54,039 nucleotides of DNA from Bordetella hinzii LMG 13501 (GCF_001548475.1 NZ_LRUJ01000035.1:1-54039), one strand, 5' to 3'. Positions 7,504 to 16,804 are shown, numbered from the stretch's first letter. Made by a program: numbers and translations. The notes: generated by a model not told the origin, from the sequence alone.

Positions 7504-8433
7504 CTATAGCCGCGCCAGCCAGTCCCGGACGCGCCCGGCCAGCGCCAGGCTGTTGCGGTCCATCATCAGCATGTGCGAATTGCCTTCGTGGCCCATCTCG
7601 GGCAGCCGCCATAGCGTGACGCTGGGGTGGCGGGCCGCGAAGGCCTCGATGCGCGCCCGCATATGGGGCCAGCGGGCGTCCTCGTCCATGTTGTCGCCCA
7701 TCAGGATGAGCGTGGGCGTGCGGTAGTCGGCGCCGGGCGGCAGGGCCGGGATACTGGCCGGCTCAAGGGCCACCACGGCGCGCACCTGCCCGGGCATTTC
7801 CTGCGCCAGGCGCAAGCCGAACACCCCGGCCTGGGAATGACAGACCAGCGTGGCGCGGCCGACGCGGCGCAGGAAGGCCCGGTAGGCGTCCAGGATGGCG
7901 GCGTCCGTATGGGCCCAGCGCGGCACCATCTGCGCGGCCAGCGCGCCGAAGGCCTGCAGGGGGAACTGCTGCCTGGCGTAGGCGCCCTGCCCCGGCCGCG
8001 AGCCGGGCGGCCCGAGACGGAAGCGGGTATAGACGTCCTCCTGGGTCTGGATAATGGCCGGCTCCGGCCAGACATGCGAGGCATGGCCGGCGCGGCCGCG
8101 CTCGACCGCATCGCAAAGATAGGCATCCCAGCCCTCGGCCAGGAAGTAATGCAGCCAGCCGGGCCGGCCGTCGGGCGTGGTCTCCCAGGCTGCCCCCGTC
8201 ATGCCGCCGCCGTGCCAGAACGCCAAGGGTTCGCGGCCGTTGGGCGGATCGCACAGAAAGTACTGCGCGTACATCTGCTCGACGCGATAGTGGCCATTGG
8301 GGTTGAGCGGCACGGGCTGGCCGCCTTCGGCCAGCACGACTTCACGCCGGGGCAGGCCGCTGAGTTCGATCTCGCGCCCGCCGACATGGAAGGACCCCAT
8401 GTCGCGCAGGCGCAGTGGCTTGGGCAGTGTCAT
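7504..8433 (-). CDS. Alpha/beta hydrolase
   Basis: A 309-residue alpha/beta-hydrolase-fold protein. The oxyanion region reads FWHGGGMTGAAWETTPDG (about residues 67-84), the nucleophile elbow is CHSQAG, and a late GHEGNSHM offers the catalytic histidine. No signal peptide is seen, so it is likely cytoplasmic. It begins inside the stop codon of the Bug receptor gene (ATGA at 8430-8433), so the two are translationally coupled. That pairing suggests hydrolysis of an ester or lactone taken up through the receptor, but the substrate is unknown. Confidence 0.88.
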   Translation of the reverse strand: MTLPKPLRLRDMGSFHVGGREIELSGLPRREVVLAEGGQPVPLNPNGHYRVEQMYAQYFLCDPPNGREPLAFWHGGGMTGAAWETTPDGRPGWLHYFLAEGWDAYLCDAVERGRAGHASHVWPEPAIIQTQEDVYTRFRLGPPGSRPGQGAYARQQFPLQAFGALAAQMVPRWAHTDAAILDAYRAFLRRVGRATLVCHSQAGVFGLRLAQEMPGQVRAVVALEPASIPALPPGADYRTPTLILMGDNMDEDARWPHMRARIEAFAARHPSVTLWRLPEMGHEGNSHMLMMDRNSLALAGRVRDWLARL

Positions 8434-9407
8434 TCAGCTCGGATGTGGTTGCGTTCGATGACGGTTTTCCAGCGCGCGCGCTCCTCGGCCAGGAATCCGG
8501 CCAGCGGCACCTCGGGCGCGGCCTGCACACCCAGCTCGCGCATGCGGGCCGCCACCTCGGGCGCGGCCAGCGAGGCGGTGAAGGCCGCGCGCAGCTTCTC
8601 GATCGCCGCCGGCGGCGTGCCGGCCGGCGCCAGGATGCCGAACCAGGGCGTGATCAGGAAACCGGGCAGGCCGGCCTCGGCGAACGTGGGCACCTCGGGA
8701 ATGGAGGCCGAGCGCGTCTCGCTGGCCACGGCCAGGGCGCGCAGCTTGCCGGCCCGGATGCTGGGCAGGGAGGCCGGCAGGTTGTCGAAATACATATCGA
8801 CCTGGCCGCCCAGCAGGTCGGCGGCCACCTGCCCCGCGCCCTTGTAGGGGATGTGGGCGATGTCCACGCCGGCGCGCTGCTTGAACAGCTCGGTCGCCAG
8901 GTGGGCCGAGCCGCCGATGCCGGACGACGCCGAGTTCAGGGCGCCCGGATGGGCCTTGGCGTAGGCGATGAGTTCGCCCACCGTCCGGGCGGGCACGTTG
9001 GGATTGACCACCAGCACGCTGGGCACGGTGCCCAGCATCGCCACGGGCGCGAAATCCTTCTGGATGTCATAGGGCGGCGGCTGGTAGAGCGAGGGCGCGA
9101 CCGCGCAGCCGAAGGCGCACATCAGCAGCGTCTGCCCGTCGGCCGGCGCGCGCATGACGGCCTGCGCGCCGATATTGCCGCCGGCGCCGGCGCGGTTTTC
9201 GATGATGAGCGGCTGGCCCAGGCGGGCCGCCATGGGCTCGCTCAGAATGCGCGCCAGGATGTCCGGCGTGCCGCCGGCCGGGAAAGGCACGACCAGCGTG
9301 ATGGGCCGGTCGGGATAGCCGGCGGCCTGCGCCGCGCCAGCCAGGACCATGGCCGCGGCGCCGTGGCGCAGCGCCGCCCACAGGCCGCGCGCATAGCGGG
9401 AATACAT
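8430..9407 (-). CDS. Bug/TctC-family tripartite tricarboxylate transporter receptor
   Basis: Bug-family receptor of 325 residues starting MYSRYARGLWAALRHG. The ATG at 9407 is chosen because GAGGAGAC lies just upstream; a longer in-frame extension lacks a signal peptide at its N-terminus. The signal peptide ends AQAAG, and the mature part starts YPDRPITLVVPFPAGGTPD. Conserved ENRAGAGGNIGAQAV and HIPYKGAGQVAAD follow. It is coupled by a 4-nt overlap to the downstream alpha/beta hydrolase and is divergent from the LysR regulator at 9564, its probable controller. Confidence 0.93.
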   Translation of the reverse strand: MYSRYARGLWAALRHGAAAMVLAGAAQAAGYPDRPITLVVPFPAGGTPDILARILSEPMAARLGQPLIIENRAGAGGNIGAQAVMRAPADGQTLLMCAFGCAVAPSLYQPPPYDIQKDFAPVAMLGTVPSVLVVNPNVPARTVGELIAYAKAHPGALNSASSGIGGSAHLATELFKQRAGVDIAHIPYKGAGQVAADLLGGQVDMYFDNLPASLPSIRAGKLRALAVASETRSASIPEVPTFAEAGLPGFLITPWFGILAPAGTPPAAIEKLRAAFTASLAAPEVAARMRELGVQAAPEVPLAGFLAEERARWKTVIERNHIRAE

Positions 9408-9510
9408 GCTCAAGTCTCCTCGGGACGGTCCGGCCATGCAAGGACCGGACTTCATGGCCCCACTGTAGCGGCGCCGTGCGCGCGCGCCCAATGCCGATTG
9501 GTCAAGTCCG

Positions 9511-9535
9511 CCATACCATTTTCGCTATGCTATGG
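9511..9535. promoter_or_regulatory. Imperfect dyad in the LysR/Bug divergent region
   Basis: CCATA and TATGG lie 15 nt apart in an AT-richer patch between the divergent Bug receptor and LysR genes, partly matching the T-N11-A dyads bound by LysR regulators. A second dyad, GGCCATG to CATGGCC, sits near 9432-9459 inside the Bug leader. Position and symmetry are seen; binding is inferred. Confidence 0.3.
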
Positions 9536-9563
9536 CCCTGTCTTTTCTTCATGCGCATGGACC

Positions 9564-10553
9564 ATGAGCGATAGCCCTGCCCTGCCCGCCCTGCGGCGGC
9601 TGGATATGAATCTGCTGCTGACCTTCGATGCGCTGATGCGCACGCGCAGCGCCACGGCGGCCTCGCGCCAGCTGCACAAGACGCAACCGGCCATCAGCCG
9701 CGAGCTGGCCCGGCTGCGGCGCCGGCTGGACGACCCGCTGCTGATCGTGGTCAAGGGCCGTTTCGTGCCGACCGAAAGAGCGCTGGAGCTGCATGCCGCC
9801 GTGCACGGCGCGCTGCTCAGCCTGGACGCGGCGCTGCGCCCGCCCGCGGCCTTCGATCCCGCCCGCGCCACGGGCATGGTGAATATCGGCCTGGGCGCGC
9901 ACAGCGAGTTTCTGCTGGCCGGGCCTCTCATGCAGCGACTGCACCAGCAGGCGCCTGGCCTGGTGCCGCGCTTCCAGGCCATCCATGGCGCGGTCCAGGC
10001 CGATGACCTGGATGCCGGGCGGCTCGATCTGGCGGTGGGCCTGTTCGGGCCGATGCCCGCCCGTTTCCACGATGAATCGCTGCTGCGCGAGCGCCGCGTC
10101 TGCGTGCTATCGGCGCGCCACCCGCTGGCCGCGCGCAAACAGCTCAGGCTGGCCGACCTGGCCGGCCTGCGCTGGTTCGCGTTCTCGCAGATGTACGGCC
10201 ACGAAACCCAGCTGGAGCGCGCGATGAAGCCGCTGGCGCCGGGCGAACGTATCCAGTTTTCCGCCTTTCTGTCGGATTTCGGCGCAGCGCCCTACGTCAT
10301 CGTGGACAGCGACTACGCCACCACCATGCCGGCCAGCGTGGCGCGCCGCCATGCGTGCCATTTCGCGCTGGCCATTCTCGAGCTGCCGCCGCCCCTGCGC
10401 GACATCGAGCTGCGCATGGTGTGGCCACGCCGCCTGCACACCTCGCCGCTGCATGCCTGGCTGCGCGAACAACTGCGCCAGGTGCTGGCCGGCCAAGTCT
10501 CGGCGCCTCAGCCTTCGCCGCGCCGGCGGATGGGGAATTCCATCTCGGCATAG
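9564..10553 (+). CDS. LysR-family transcriptional regulator
   Basis: A 329-residue regulator. The start is taken at 9564 (MSDSPALPALRRLDMNLL). The helix-turn-helix spans about residues 14-73, including MRTRSATAASRQL and KTQPAISRELARLRRRL. The C-terminal periplasmic-binding-like effector domain follows, with LDLAVGLFGP in the usual place. The serine/threonine of the ligand site is not obvious. It is divergent from the Bug receptor-hydrolase pair and probably controls it. Its last 46 nt overlap the 3' end of the convergent amino-acid permease gene, an unusually long convergent overlap. Confidence 0.92.
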   Translation: MSDSPALPALRRLDMNLLLTFDALMRTRSATAASRQLHKTQPAISRELARLRRRLDDPLLIVVKGRFVPTERALELHAAVHGALLSLDAALRPPAAFDPARATGMVNIGLGAHSEFLLAGPLMQRLHQQAPGLVPRFQAIHGAVQADDLDAGRLDLAVGLFGPMPARFHDESLLRERRVCVLSARHPLAARKQLRLADLAGLRWFAFSQMYGHETQLERAMKPLAPGERIQFSAFLSDFGAAPYVIVDSDYATTMPASVARRHACHFALAILELPPPLRDIELRMVWPRRLHTSPLHAWLREQLRQVLAGQVSAPQPSPRRRMGNSISA

Positions 10554-12013
10554 CGCACGAAGCGCGATCCGCGGACCAGGCGATAGCCGCCCCAGATGAG
10601 GAAAAACAGCGGGATGCCGATATAGGTGGCGGCCGCGCCCGTCCAGTCGATCCGGTCCTGCAGGAAGGCCTGGTAGTTCTGCCCCAGGGTGATGACCAGG
10701 CAGAGCGTGAAGGCAAACAGCGGGCCAAAAGGGAAATAGGGCGAAACATAGGGCAGCGCATCCAGCCTGCCGCCCTGGGCCAGGTAGCCGCGCCGGAAGC
10801 GGTAGTGGCTGATGGCGATGCCCAGCCAGGCGATGAAACCCGTCATGCCCGAGGTGTTCAGCAGCCAGATATAGACCTCGTTGGGGCTGAACAGAAAGGA
10901 CAGGAAGCACAGCGCCGCGATGGCGGTCGTGGCCAGCAGCGCCATGATGGGCACCCCCTGGGCAGAGACGCGGCCGAAGACGGCCGGCGCCTTGCCTTCG
11001 CACGCCAGCGCGTGGAGCATGCGCGTGGCGGCATACATGCCCGAGTTGCCGGCCGACAGCACCGAGGTCAGCACCACGGCGTTCATGATGGAAGCGGCGG
11101 CCAGCAGGCCGGCGCGGTCGAAGATGAGGGCGAAGGGGCTGACCGCGATATCGCCCACCTCGTTGCGCAGCAACTGGGGATCGGTATAGGGAATCAGCAG
11201 GCCGATCACGCCGATGGCCAGCACATAGAAGAGCAGGATGCGCCAGAACACCTGGCGCACCGCGCGCGGCAGGTCGCGCGCGGGATTCTTGGACTCGCCG
11301 GCCGCGATGCCGATCAGCTCGGTGCCCTGGAAGGAAAAGCCCACCACCATGGCCACGCCGATCAGGGCGGCGAAGCCGCCGGCAAACGGCGCATCGCCCA
11401 CGGTCCAGTTATGCCAGCCGCCGGTCTCGCCGCCGCGCACGATGCCCAGCAGCATCAGCACACCCATGGCGATGAAGGCCAGCACGGCGATCACCTTGAC
11501 CAGCGCGAACCAGAACTCGGCCTCGCCGAAGCCGCGCGCCGACAGCGCGTTCAGGCCGAAGGTGATGGCCAGGAAGAGCGCGCTCCAATAGACGCCCGGC
11601 ACGTCCGGGAACCAATAGGCCATCACCAGCTGCGCGGCCACCAGGTCCACGGCCACGGTGACGGCCCAGTTGTACCAATAGTTCCAGCCCAGGGCGAAGC
11701 CGAAGCCTGGCTCGACATAGCGGGCGCCATAGGTGGCGAAAGACCCGGACACCGGCATGCTGGCGGCCAGCTCGCCCAGGCTGGTCATGATGAAGTAGAC
11801 CATGAGGCCGACCAGGCCGTAGGCCAGCAGGGCGCCGCCCGGGCCGGCCTGGGCAATGGTGTTGCCCGAGGCCACGAACAGGCCGGTGCCGATGGAGCCG
11901 CCCACCGCGATCATGGAAAGATGGCGCGCCGACAGCGTGCGCCTCAGGCCGGACGGCGTGCTGACCGATGCGGCGGGCATGCCTTGCGCCCGGCGGGAAG
12001 GGGTTGAAGTCAA
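10508..12013 (-). CDS. Amino acid permease (AAT/APC family), probable TTG start
   Basis: Twelve-helix amino-acid/proton symporter of the APC superfamily, 501 residues from a TTG at 12013, or 490 from the ATG at 11980. The TTG is preferred: GGAGG lies 6 nt before it, and none is placed well before the ATG. Family marks are SMIAVGGSIGTGLFVASG in helix 1, PVSGSFATYGARYVEPGFGF and FSFQGTELIGIAAGESKNP. The C-terminus is basic and cytoplasmic. The exported amide hydrolase lies 80 nt upstream on the same strand, so the permease may import the amino acid that enzyme releases. Substrate specificity is not predictable. Confidence 0.93.
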   Translation of the reverse strand: MTSTPSRRAQGMPAASVSTPSGLRRTLSARHLSMIAVGGSIGTGLFVASGNTIAQAGPGGALLAYGLVGLMVYFIMTSLGELAASMPVSGSFATYGARYVEPGFGFALGWNYWYNWAVTVAVDLVAAQLVMAYWFPDVPGVYWSALFLAITFGLNALSARGFGEAEFWFALVKVIAVLAFIAMGVLMLLGIVRGGETGGWHNWTVGDAPFAGGFAALIGVAMVVGFSFQGTELIGIAAGESKNPARDLPRAVRQVFWRILLFYVLAIGVIGLLIPYTDPQLLRNEVGDIAVSPFALIFDRAGLLAAASIMNAVVLTSVLSAGNSGMYAATRMLHALACEGKAPAVFGRVSAQGVPIMALLATTAIAALCFLSFLFSPNEVYIWLLNTSGMTGFIAWLGIAISHYRFRRGYLAQGGRLDALPYVSPYFPFGPLFAFTLCLVITLGQNYQAFLQDRIDWTGAAATYIGIPLFFLIWGGYRLVRGSRFVRYAEMEFPIRRRGEG

Positions 12014-12093
12014 GACTATCCTCCGGCGGCGGCCGCCAGGCGGCCGGAAAACCGGCGAGCATAACCCAAACCTGCCCGCCCCAGCCCGCCCAC

Positions 12094-13161
12094 CTATATC
12101 CCGAGAAAGACGAAAGGCGGGCTGTCCTCGAAGGCCGCGTTGGCCATGCCCGCCTGCGCGCGGCCCTGGTCGGGCCCCAGGTCGAGCTTCTTGACCTTGC
12201 CGGTCCCGGCCGAGAAATCCACCTGCTTGAGGTCTACCCAGAAGATATTGGGGCTGACGGCCGACTCGAAAAAATAGAGCTTGCGCTTGTGGTCCACCAC
12301 GGTGCGCCATCGGGTCGAGGAGATGTTGGGCTGGTCGGGCGTGGTGATGCCAAAGGGCACCGAGGCATTGCGTATCACGCTGAACACGCTGGCCAGGGCC
12401 ATGTCCGGATTCTCGCTCTTGGGAATGGCGTTGATATAGAACATGGCGCGCGCATAGCGGTCGGCCGAGCGGTTGGTGCCCGGCAGCATGACCGTGCCGC
12501 CGATCTCGCGCCAATAGGCTTCCTGCGCCAGCTGGCGCTCGAAGATGGGCGAGTTGGTCATGACCTGGTAGTCGCGCGAATGATGGATGACCTGCTTGCC
12601 GCCGATGTACTCGATGATGGCGCTGTCGCCCGTGCTGTCGGACAGCGACAGGTGCAGCGTGGCCAGCCGGCTTTCGCCCGGCACCTTGTCGGTGACGATC
12701 GTGAAGGGCTCTTGCTCCAGGGCCGCCACCGCCTCCTGCACGGAGGCATAGTTGTCGAGCACATATTGCGCCCAGGCGGCCAGGGACAGCGGCGGTTTGT
12801 TGCCGTCCGGCTTGGGATATTCCGACTCCACCAGCCACAGCAGATTGGCCGCCAGGCCGGCCTCGTTCACGCCGTCCGTGGTGGAGACGTCATAGCCGCT
12901 GGCGATGACGCTGCCGTACTTGGAAGTCCAGCGCAGCGTGCCGGGGCCGCCCGCGCCATCGCGCGCCATGCCGCGCGGGAAGATCCACAGGTTGGTGCCC
13001 ACATCGACCTTCCAGTCCATGGAGCGGGCCGTGATGATATTGCCGGCCGGTCCCAGGTAGACCACGCGCGTGCAGGCATAGGCAAGCAGCGGCGCGCTCA
13101 GCAGCGCGGCCGCGGCCAGGCGCGCGGTCCAGGACGCGCGGGGCGATCGGGTGTTTTGCAA
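12094..13161 (-). CDS. Exported linear amide C-N hydrolase (choloylglycine hydrolase family, Ntn fold)
   Basis: A 355-residue Ntn-hydrolase of the penicillin V acylase/bile salt hydrolase family. The signal peptide (about residues 1-29) ends LLAYA, immediately followed by Cys30 in CTRVVY, which would become the N-terminal nucleophile after cleavage. Other family residues are the ARSMDW motif, DGVNEAGLAA and MTNSPIF. Export is expected, so it acts in the periplasm on N-acyl amino acids, penicillin-V-like amides or acyl-homoserine lactones; which one cannot be read. It lies 80 nt upstream of the amino-acid permease on the same strand. Confidence 0.88.
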   Translation of the reverse strand: MQNTRSPRASWTARLAAAALLSAPLLAYACTRVVYLGPAGNIITARSMDWKVDVGTNLWIFPRGMARDGAGGPGTLRWTSKYGSVIASGYDVSTTDGVNEAGLAANLLWLVESEYPKPDGNKPPLSLAAWAQYVLDNYASVQEAVAALEQEPFTIVTDKVPGESRLATLHLSLSDSTGDSAIIEYIGGKQVIHHSRDYQVMTNSPIFERQLAQEAYWREIGGTVMLPGTNRSADRYARAMFYINAIPKSENPDMALASVFSVIRNASVPFGITTPDQPNISSTRWRTVVDHKRKLYFFESAVSPNIFWVDLKQVDFSAGTGKVKKLDLGPDQGRAQAGMANAAFEDSPPFVFLGI

Positions 13162-13239
13162 TGCGGCTCCCGTTGGCGGGGCGACGCCCGCCCTCGGCCG
13201 ACATTACTCCAAGCCGCGGCCAAGGCGCAAACCGGGCGA

Positions 13240-14823
13240 TCAGCCCGGCAGTACGCCGGGCTCGTCCTGCTTCTGCGCCGTGCCGCGATAACAAGAACGG
13301 CCGGCCTGCTTGGCCTCGTACAGCGCGCGGTCGGCGCGTTCGAGCAGGACCTCCAGCGCCGTGCCGTCCTGCGGATAGCGGGCGATGCCCACCGAGGCGC
13401 TCACCGGCGGGCTCACATCGGGAAAGGGATAGGACAGCACCGCGATCAGCAAGGTCGCGACCCGCGCCGCCGCGGCCGCGTCGGCGCCCGGCAGGAGGAT
13501 GGCGAACTCATCGCCGCCCAGCCGCGCGACCACATCGCTGCCGCGCACGGTGTCGACCATGCGCTTGCCCGCCTGCGTGAGGACACGGTCGCCCGCCGCA
13601 TGCCCATGCCGGTCATTGACGCCCTTGAAGCCGTCCAGGTCGAGCATGAGCAGGGCCACCGGGCGTTTTTCGCGCTCGGCCGCGCGCAGGGTCAGCTGCG
13701 CCAGCTCGCGGAACAGCAGGCGGTTGCTCAGCCCGGTGAGCGGGTCGTGATAGGCCTGCTCGCGCGTGCGCGCCAGGGTGCGCGACGCGCGCACCAGCGC
13801 GGCGCCAAGCTCTTCGGTTTCACGAAAGGCCGTCCCGGCCACCGAGACCGGCGCGCCGCGCCCCAGGGCTTCGGCCGGCGCGATCAGGCCGCGCACCGAC
13901 CGGGTGATGGCGCGCGCCAGGATATAGGCCACCGCGAGCGCCGCGGCCAGGACCACCAGGCCGGCCAGCAGGCCCAGCGACATGGACCGGTACAGCCCGG
14001 CGCGCAAGACGGCCGCGGGCGCGCCGACGGCCACCGTGCCGGCGGACGTATGCGTGAAAGCGGTCAGGGCCGGCACCCCCTCCAGGGTAAGGGTCTCCAG
14101 CGTGCCTTCGGCACGTTCGCGCGTGGCCTGCACCAGGGCGGGAACGGCCAAACCGCCCACGAAGCGGCGGTCATCGCGCGAACGGGCCACGATGCGGCCG
14201 TCCTTATCGAGCACCGCGGTCACCCAGCCTTCGCCCAGGGGATAGCGCTGCAAAGCCTGGCTCAGGCGTCCGGAACCGATCTGCGCGTAAAGGCCATGGC
14301 CGTCCCGGCCCGCCAAGCGCACCGGCAGGCCCATGAGTATGCAGGCGCGCTGCGGCACGGCGCTGGCCAGCACGCCCGAGACCACGAGCCCGTCCTCGCG
14401 CAGCGCGCCGGCCAGCAGGGTATCGGGAATGCGCGCGGGGCATTGCGTGTCGCCTTCGGCCAGGAGGACGCGGCCCTGCCCGTCGGCCAGCACGAAACCG
14501 TCCACGCCCTGCAAACGCATGATCTGCAGCATGCGCCCGCCCAGGCCCCGCAGGTCGCCGCCGCGCAGCTCATCCGCGGCCGCCAGCATGCGCAGCCCGG
14601 CCTGGACACCGTTCTGCTCGTGCTCCAGGCCCGAGCCTATCGCCCGCGCCGTCTCGACGACGGATTGATAGACCTGCCTGGCGCGCAGGGCGTAGTCCTC
14701 ATAGGCGACCGCCGCGGCGACCAGGCAGGCCGGCATGGCGCAGACCGTGCCCAACAACAGCAAGGCCTGCTTCAGGGTCATGCGCCGCCGAGCGGTCCAG
14801 AGCGATAAAGAACCATCATCCAT
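13240..14823 (-). CDS. Membrane-bound diguanylate cyclase (GGDEF)
   Basis: A 527-residue c-di-GMP synthase. The start at 14823 (MDDGSLSLW) has GGAAGG 8 nt upstream. TM helix 1 lies at about 16-40. A periplasmic double-Cache/PAS-like sensor runs from about 45 to 275 and includes WVTAVLDKDGRIVARSRD. TM helix 2 is at about 280-303, a HAMP-like linker follows, and the GGDEF domain lies at about 360-515. The active site reads ARLGGDEFAILL. An intact RxxD inhibitory site (RGSD) lies five residues before GGDEF, so product feedback is expected. No EAL domain is present. It transduces an unknown periplasmic signal into c-di-GMP. Confidence 0.95.
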   Translation of the reverse strand: MDDGSLSLWTARRRMTLKQALLLLGTVCAMPACLVAAAVAYEDYALRARQVYQSVVETARAIGSGLEHEQNGVQAGLRMLAAADELRGGDLRGLGGRMLQIMRLQGVDGFVLADGQGRVLLAEGDTQCPARIPDTLLAGALREDGLVVSGVLASAVPQRACILMGLPVRLAGRDGHGLYAQIGSGRLSQALQRYPLGEGWVTAVLDKDGRIVARSRDDRRFVGGLAVPALVQATRERAEGTLETLTLEGVPALTAFTHTSAGTVAVGAPAAVLRAGLYRSMSLGLLAGLVVLAAALAVAYILARAITRSVRGLIAPAEALGRGAPVSVAGTAFRETEELGAALVRASRTLARTREQAYHDPLTGLSNRLLFRELAQLTLRAAEREKRPVALLMLDLDGFKGVNDRHGHAAGDRVLTQAGKRMVDTVRGSDVVARLGGDEFAILLPGADAAAAARVATLLIAVLSYPFPDVSPPVSASVGIARYPQDGTALEVLLERADRALYEAKQAGRSCYRGTAQKQDEPGVLPG

Positions 14824-14983
14824 GACGAGCGCCTTCCAAGGGGCCTGTGCCCATGGCGGGCACAGGTCCAGTGTAGGCAACGCAGGTCAACAAAGCGTCA
14901 AATGCCTGTGGCGCTTACATTAATTTCGGCAAGGCGGGCTTTCTTATCGCCGCATATCGGTTTATTGCCGCCCTGCCCAGGCT

Positions 14984-16804
14984 TCAGGCCTCCAGCAGCA
15001 CATCCTCCAGGCCCCTGGTCAGTTCGAGGGCCTGGCGTTCGAAGAGGCGCCGGTAGATGCCTCCCTCGCGCCGGATGAGCATGTCGTGGCTGCCTTCTTC
15101 GACGACCTTGCCGTGATCCATCACCAGCAGGCGGTCCAGGGCGCGCACCGTGGACAGGCGGTGGGCCACGACCAGCGTGGTGCGTCCTTGCATCAGCCGC
15201 GTCATGGCTTCCTGGATCAGGACTTCGCTTTCGCTGTCCAGGCTGGACGTCGCCTCGTCCAGGATCAGGATGGGCGCATCGGCCAGGAAGGCGCGCGCGA
15301 TGGCCACGCGCTGGCGCTCGCCGCCTGACAGCTTCACGCCGCGCTCGCCCACCAGCGTCTCATAGCCCTTGGGCAGCGCCATGATGAAATCATGGGCGCT
15401 GGCCTGGCGCGCGGCCTCCTCGATCTCGGCGCGCGAGGCGTCCGGGCGCGCATAGGCGATGTTCTCGGCCAGCGTCCGGTGAAACAGGATGGGCTCCTGC
15501 TGCACGATGGCGATCTGCCGCCGCAGCGAGGCCTGCTTGACCTGGGCGATGTCCTGCCCGTCTATGGTGATGCGGCCGGCGTCGACGTCATACAGCCGCT
15601 GGATGAGCTTGATGAAGGTCGTCTTGCCCGAGCCCGAATGTCCCACCAGGCCGATACGTTCGCCCGGCGCGATGCGCATGGAGAAGTCCTCGTACAGCGG
15701 CTGCTGCTGGGCCCCGTAGCGGAAGGTGACGTGGTCGAAGCGGATCTCGCCGTCGCCGACCTTGATGGCGCGCGCGCCCGGCCGGTCGTCCACGCCCAGC
15801 GGCTGGCGATCCAGCATGACCAGTTCTTCCATGTCGTTGACCGAGCGCTGCAGATTGCGCAGGTCCATGCCGACTTCGCGCAGATAGCCCTTGAGAACGA
15901 AGAACATCGTCATCGCAAAGGTGATGTCGCCCACGCTGGCCTTGTCATTGGCCCAGAGATAGAGCGACGCGCCCATCATGGCGGCCTGCATGGCCGTCAT
16001 CATGGCGCCTTGCAGGCCGCCATTGATGGTGGCGCGCACCCAGGAGCGGCGCGTGCGCGCCCGCCATTTGGCGATCACGCCTTCGAGCCGGGTTTCCTCG
16101 CGCGCCTCGGCGCCGAAGGCCTTGACCACCGCGTTGCAGCTGATGGCGTCGGCCAGCGCGCCGCCCATGCGGGTATCCCAGGCATTGGACAGGCGCGCGG
16201 CCGGCGCCACGAAGCGCAGCGTCATGAGGACGGTGATGCCGATGTACAGCACCGCGCCCAGGCCCACCACCAGGCCCATCACCGGCCAGGTCAAGCCCAG
16301 CAGGACGGTCGCGCCCACCAGCATCACGAACGAGGGCAGCAAGGCCGTGAGCAGCGTGTCGTTCAGCAGGTCGACCGCCCACATGCCGCGCGTGATCTTG
16401 CGCACCGTGGAGCCGGCGAAGCTGTTGGCATGCCAGTCCGAAGACAGGCGCTGCACGCGGTGGAAGGAGTCGGTGGCCATGCCGCGCATCATGCCCAGGG
16501 TAAAGGGAATGATGTTCTGGAATGCCGCCTGGCGCAGCAGCGTGCCGCCCACGCCCAGCGCCACCAGCAGCCAGAAGGCGGCCAGCGCGGCGTGCCAGGC
16601 GCTCTCATCGCCCGGCGCGCCCGATGCCACGGCGTCGACCAGGCGGCCGGCATACATGGGGGTGAGCACGTCGGCCACGGCCGACAGCAGGGCCATCACG
16701 GCCACGATGCTCAGGCGCCAGGGCTGCTTGGCCCAGTGGCGGAAAGTGAATCCCAGCACATTGCGGAATGTCTGGCCACGTCGTTCTTTGTAGGTTCTAG
16801 CCAT
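14984..16804 (-). CDS. ABC transporter, fused permease and ATP-binding protein (MsbA/MDR-like exporter)
   Basis: A 606-residue half-transporter exporter. Six-helix transmembrane domain at about residues 25-330; nucleotide-binding domain at about 350-590 with Walker A GHSGSGKTT, signature LSGGERQRVAIARAF, Walker B ILILDEATSS and H-loop VVAHRLS. It would work as a dimer exporting a lipid, peptide or drug. The ATG at 16804 has only a weak ribosome site. A 386-nt gap separates it from the divergent MarR gene and holds a small leader reading frame and a hairpin (listed separately), hinting at post-transcriptional control. Confidence 0.93.
   Translation of the reverse strand: MARTYKERRGQTFRNVLGFTFRHWAKQPWRLSIVAVMALLSAVADVLTPMYAGRLVDAVASGAPGDESAWHAALAAFWLLVALGVGGTLLRQAAFQNIIPFTLGMMRGMATDSFHRVQRLSSDWHANSFAGSTVRKITRGMWAVDLLNDTLLTALLPSFVMLVGATVLLGLTWPVMGLVVGLGAVLYIGITVLMTLRFVAPAARLSNAWDTRMGGALADAISCNAVVKAFGAEAREETRLEGVIAKWRARTRRSWVRATINGGLQGAMMTAMQAAMMGASLYLWANDKASVGDITFAMTMFFVLKGYLREVGMDLRNLQRSVNDMEELVMLDRQPLGVDDRPGARAIKVGDGEIRFDHVTFRYGAQQQPLYEDFSMRIAPGERIGLVGHSGSGKTTFIKLIQRLYDVDAGRITIDGQDIAQVKQASLRRQIAIVQQEPILFHRTLAENIAYARPDASRAEIEEAARQASAHDFIMALPKGYETLVGERGVKLSGGERQRVAIARAFLADAPILILDEATSSLDSESEVLIQEAMTRLMQGRTTLVVAHRLSTVRALDRLLVMDHGKVVEEGSHDMLIRREGGIYRRLFERQALELTRGLEDVLLEA

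Noticed and set aside
11968-14808. 946-codon open frame on the plus strand opposite the permease, amide hydrolase and diguanylate cyclase
   Set aside because: It runs antisense through three genes with clear domains; long antisense frames are expected in G+C-rich DNA, and its Gly/Arg/Gln/His-rich protein has no recognisable fold.
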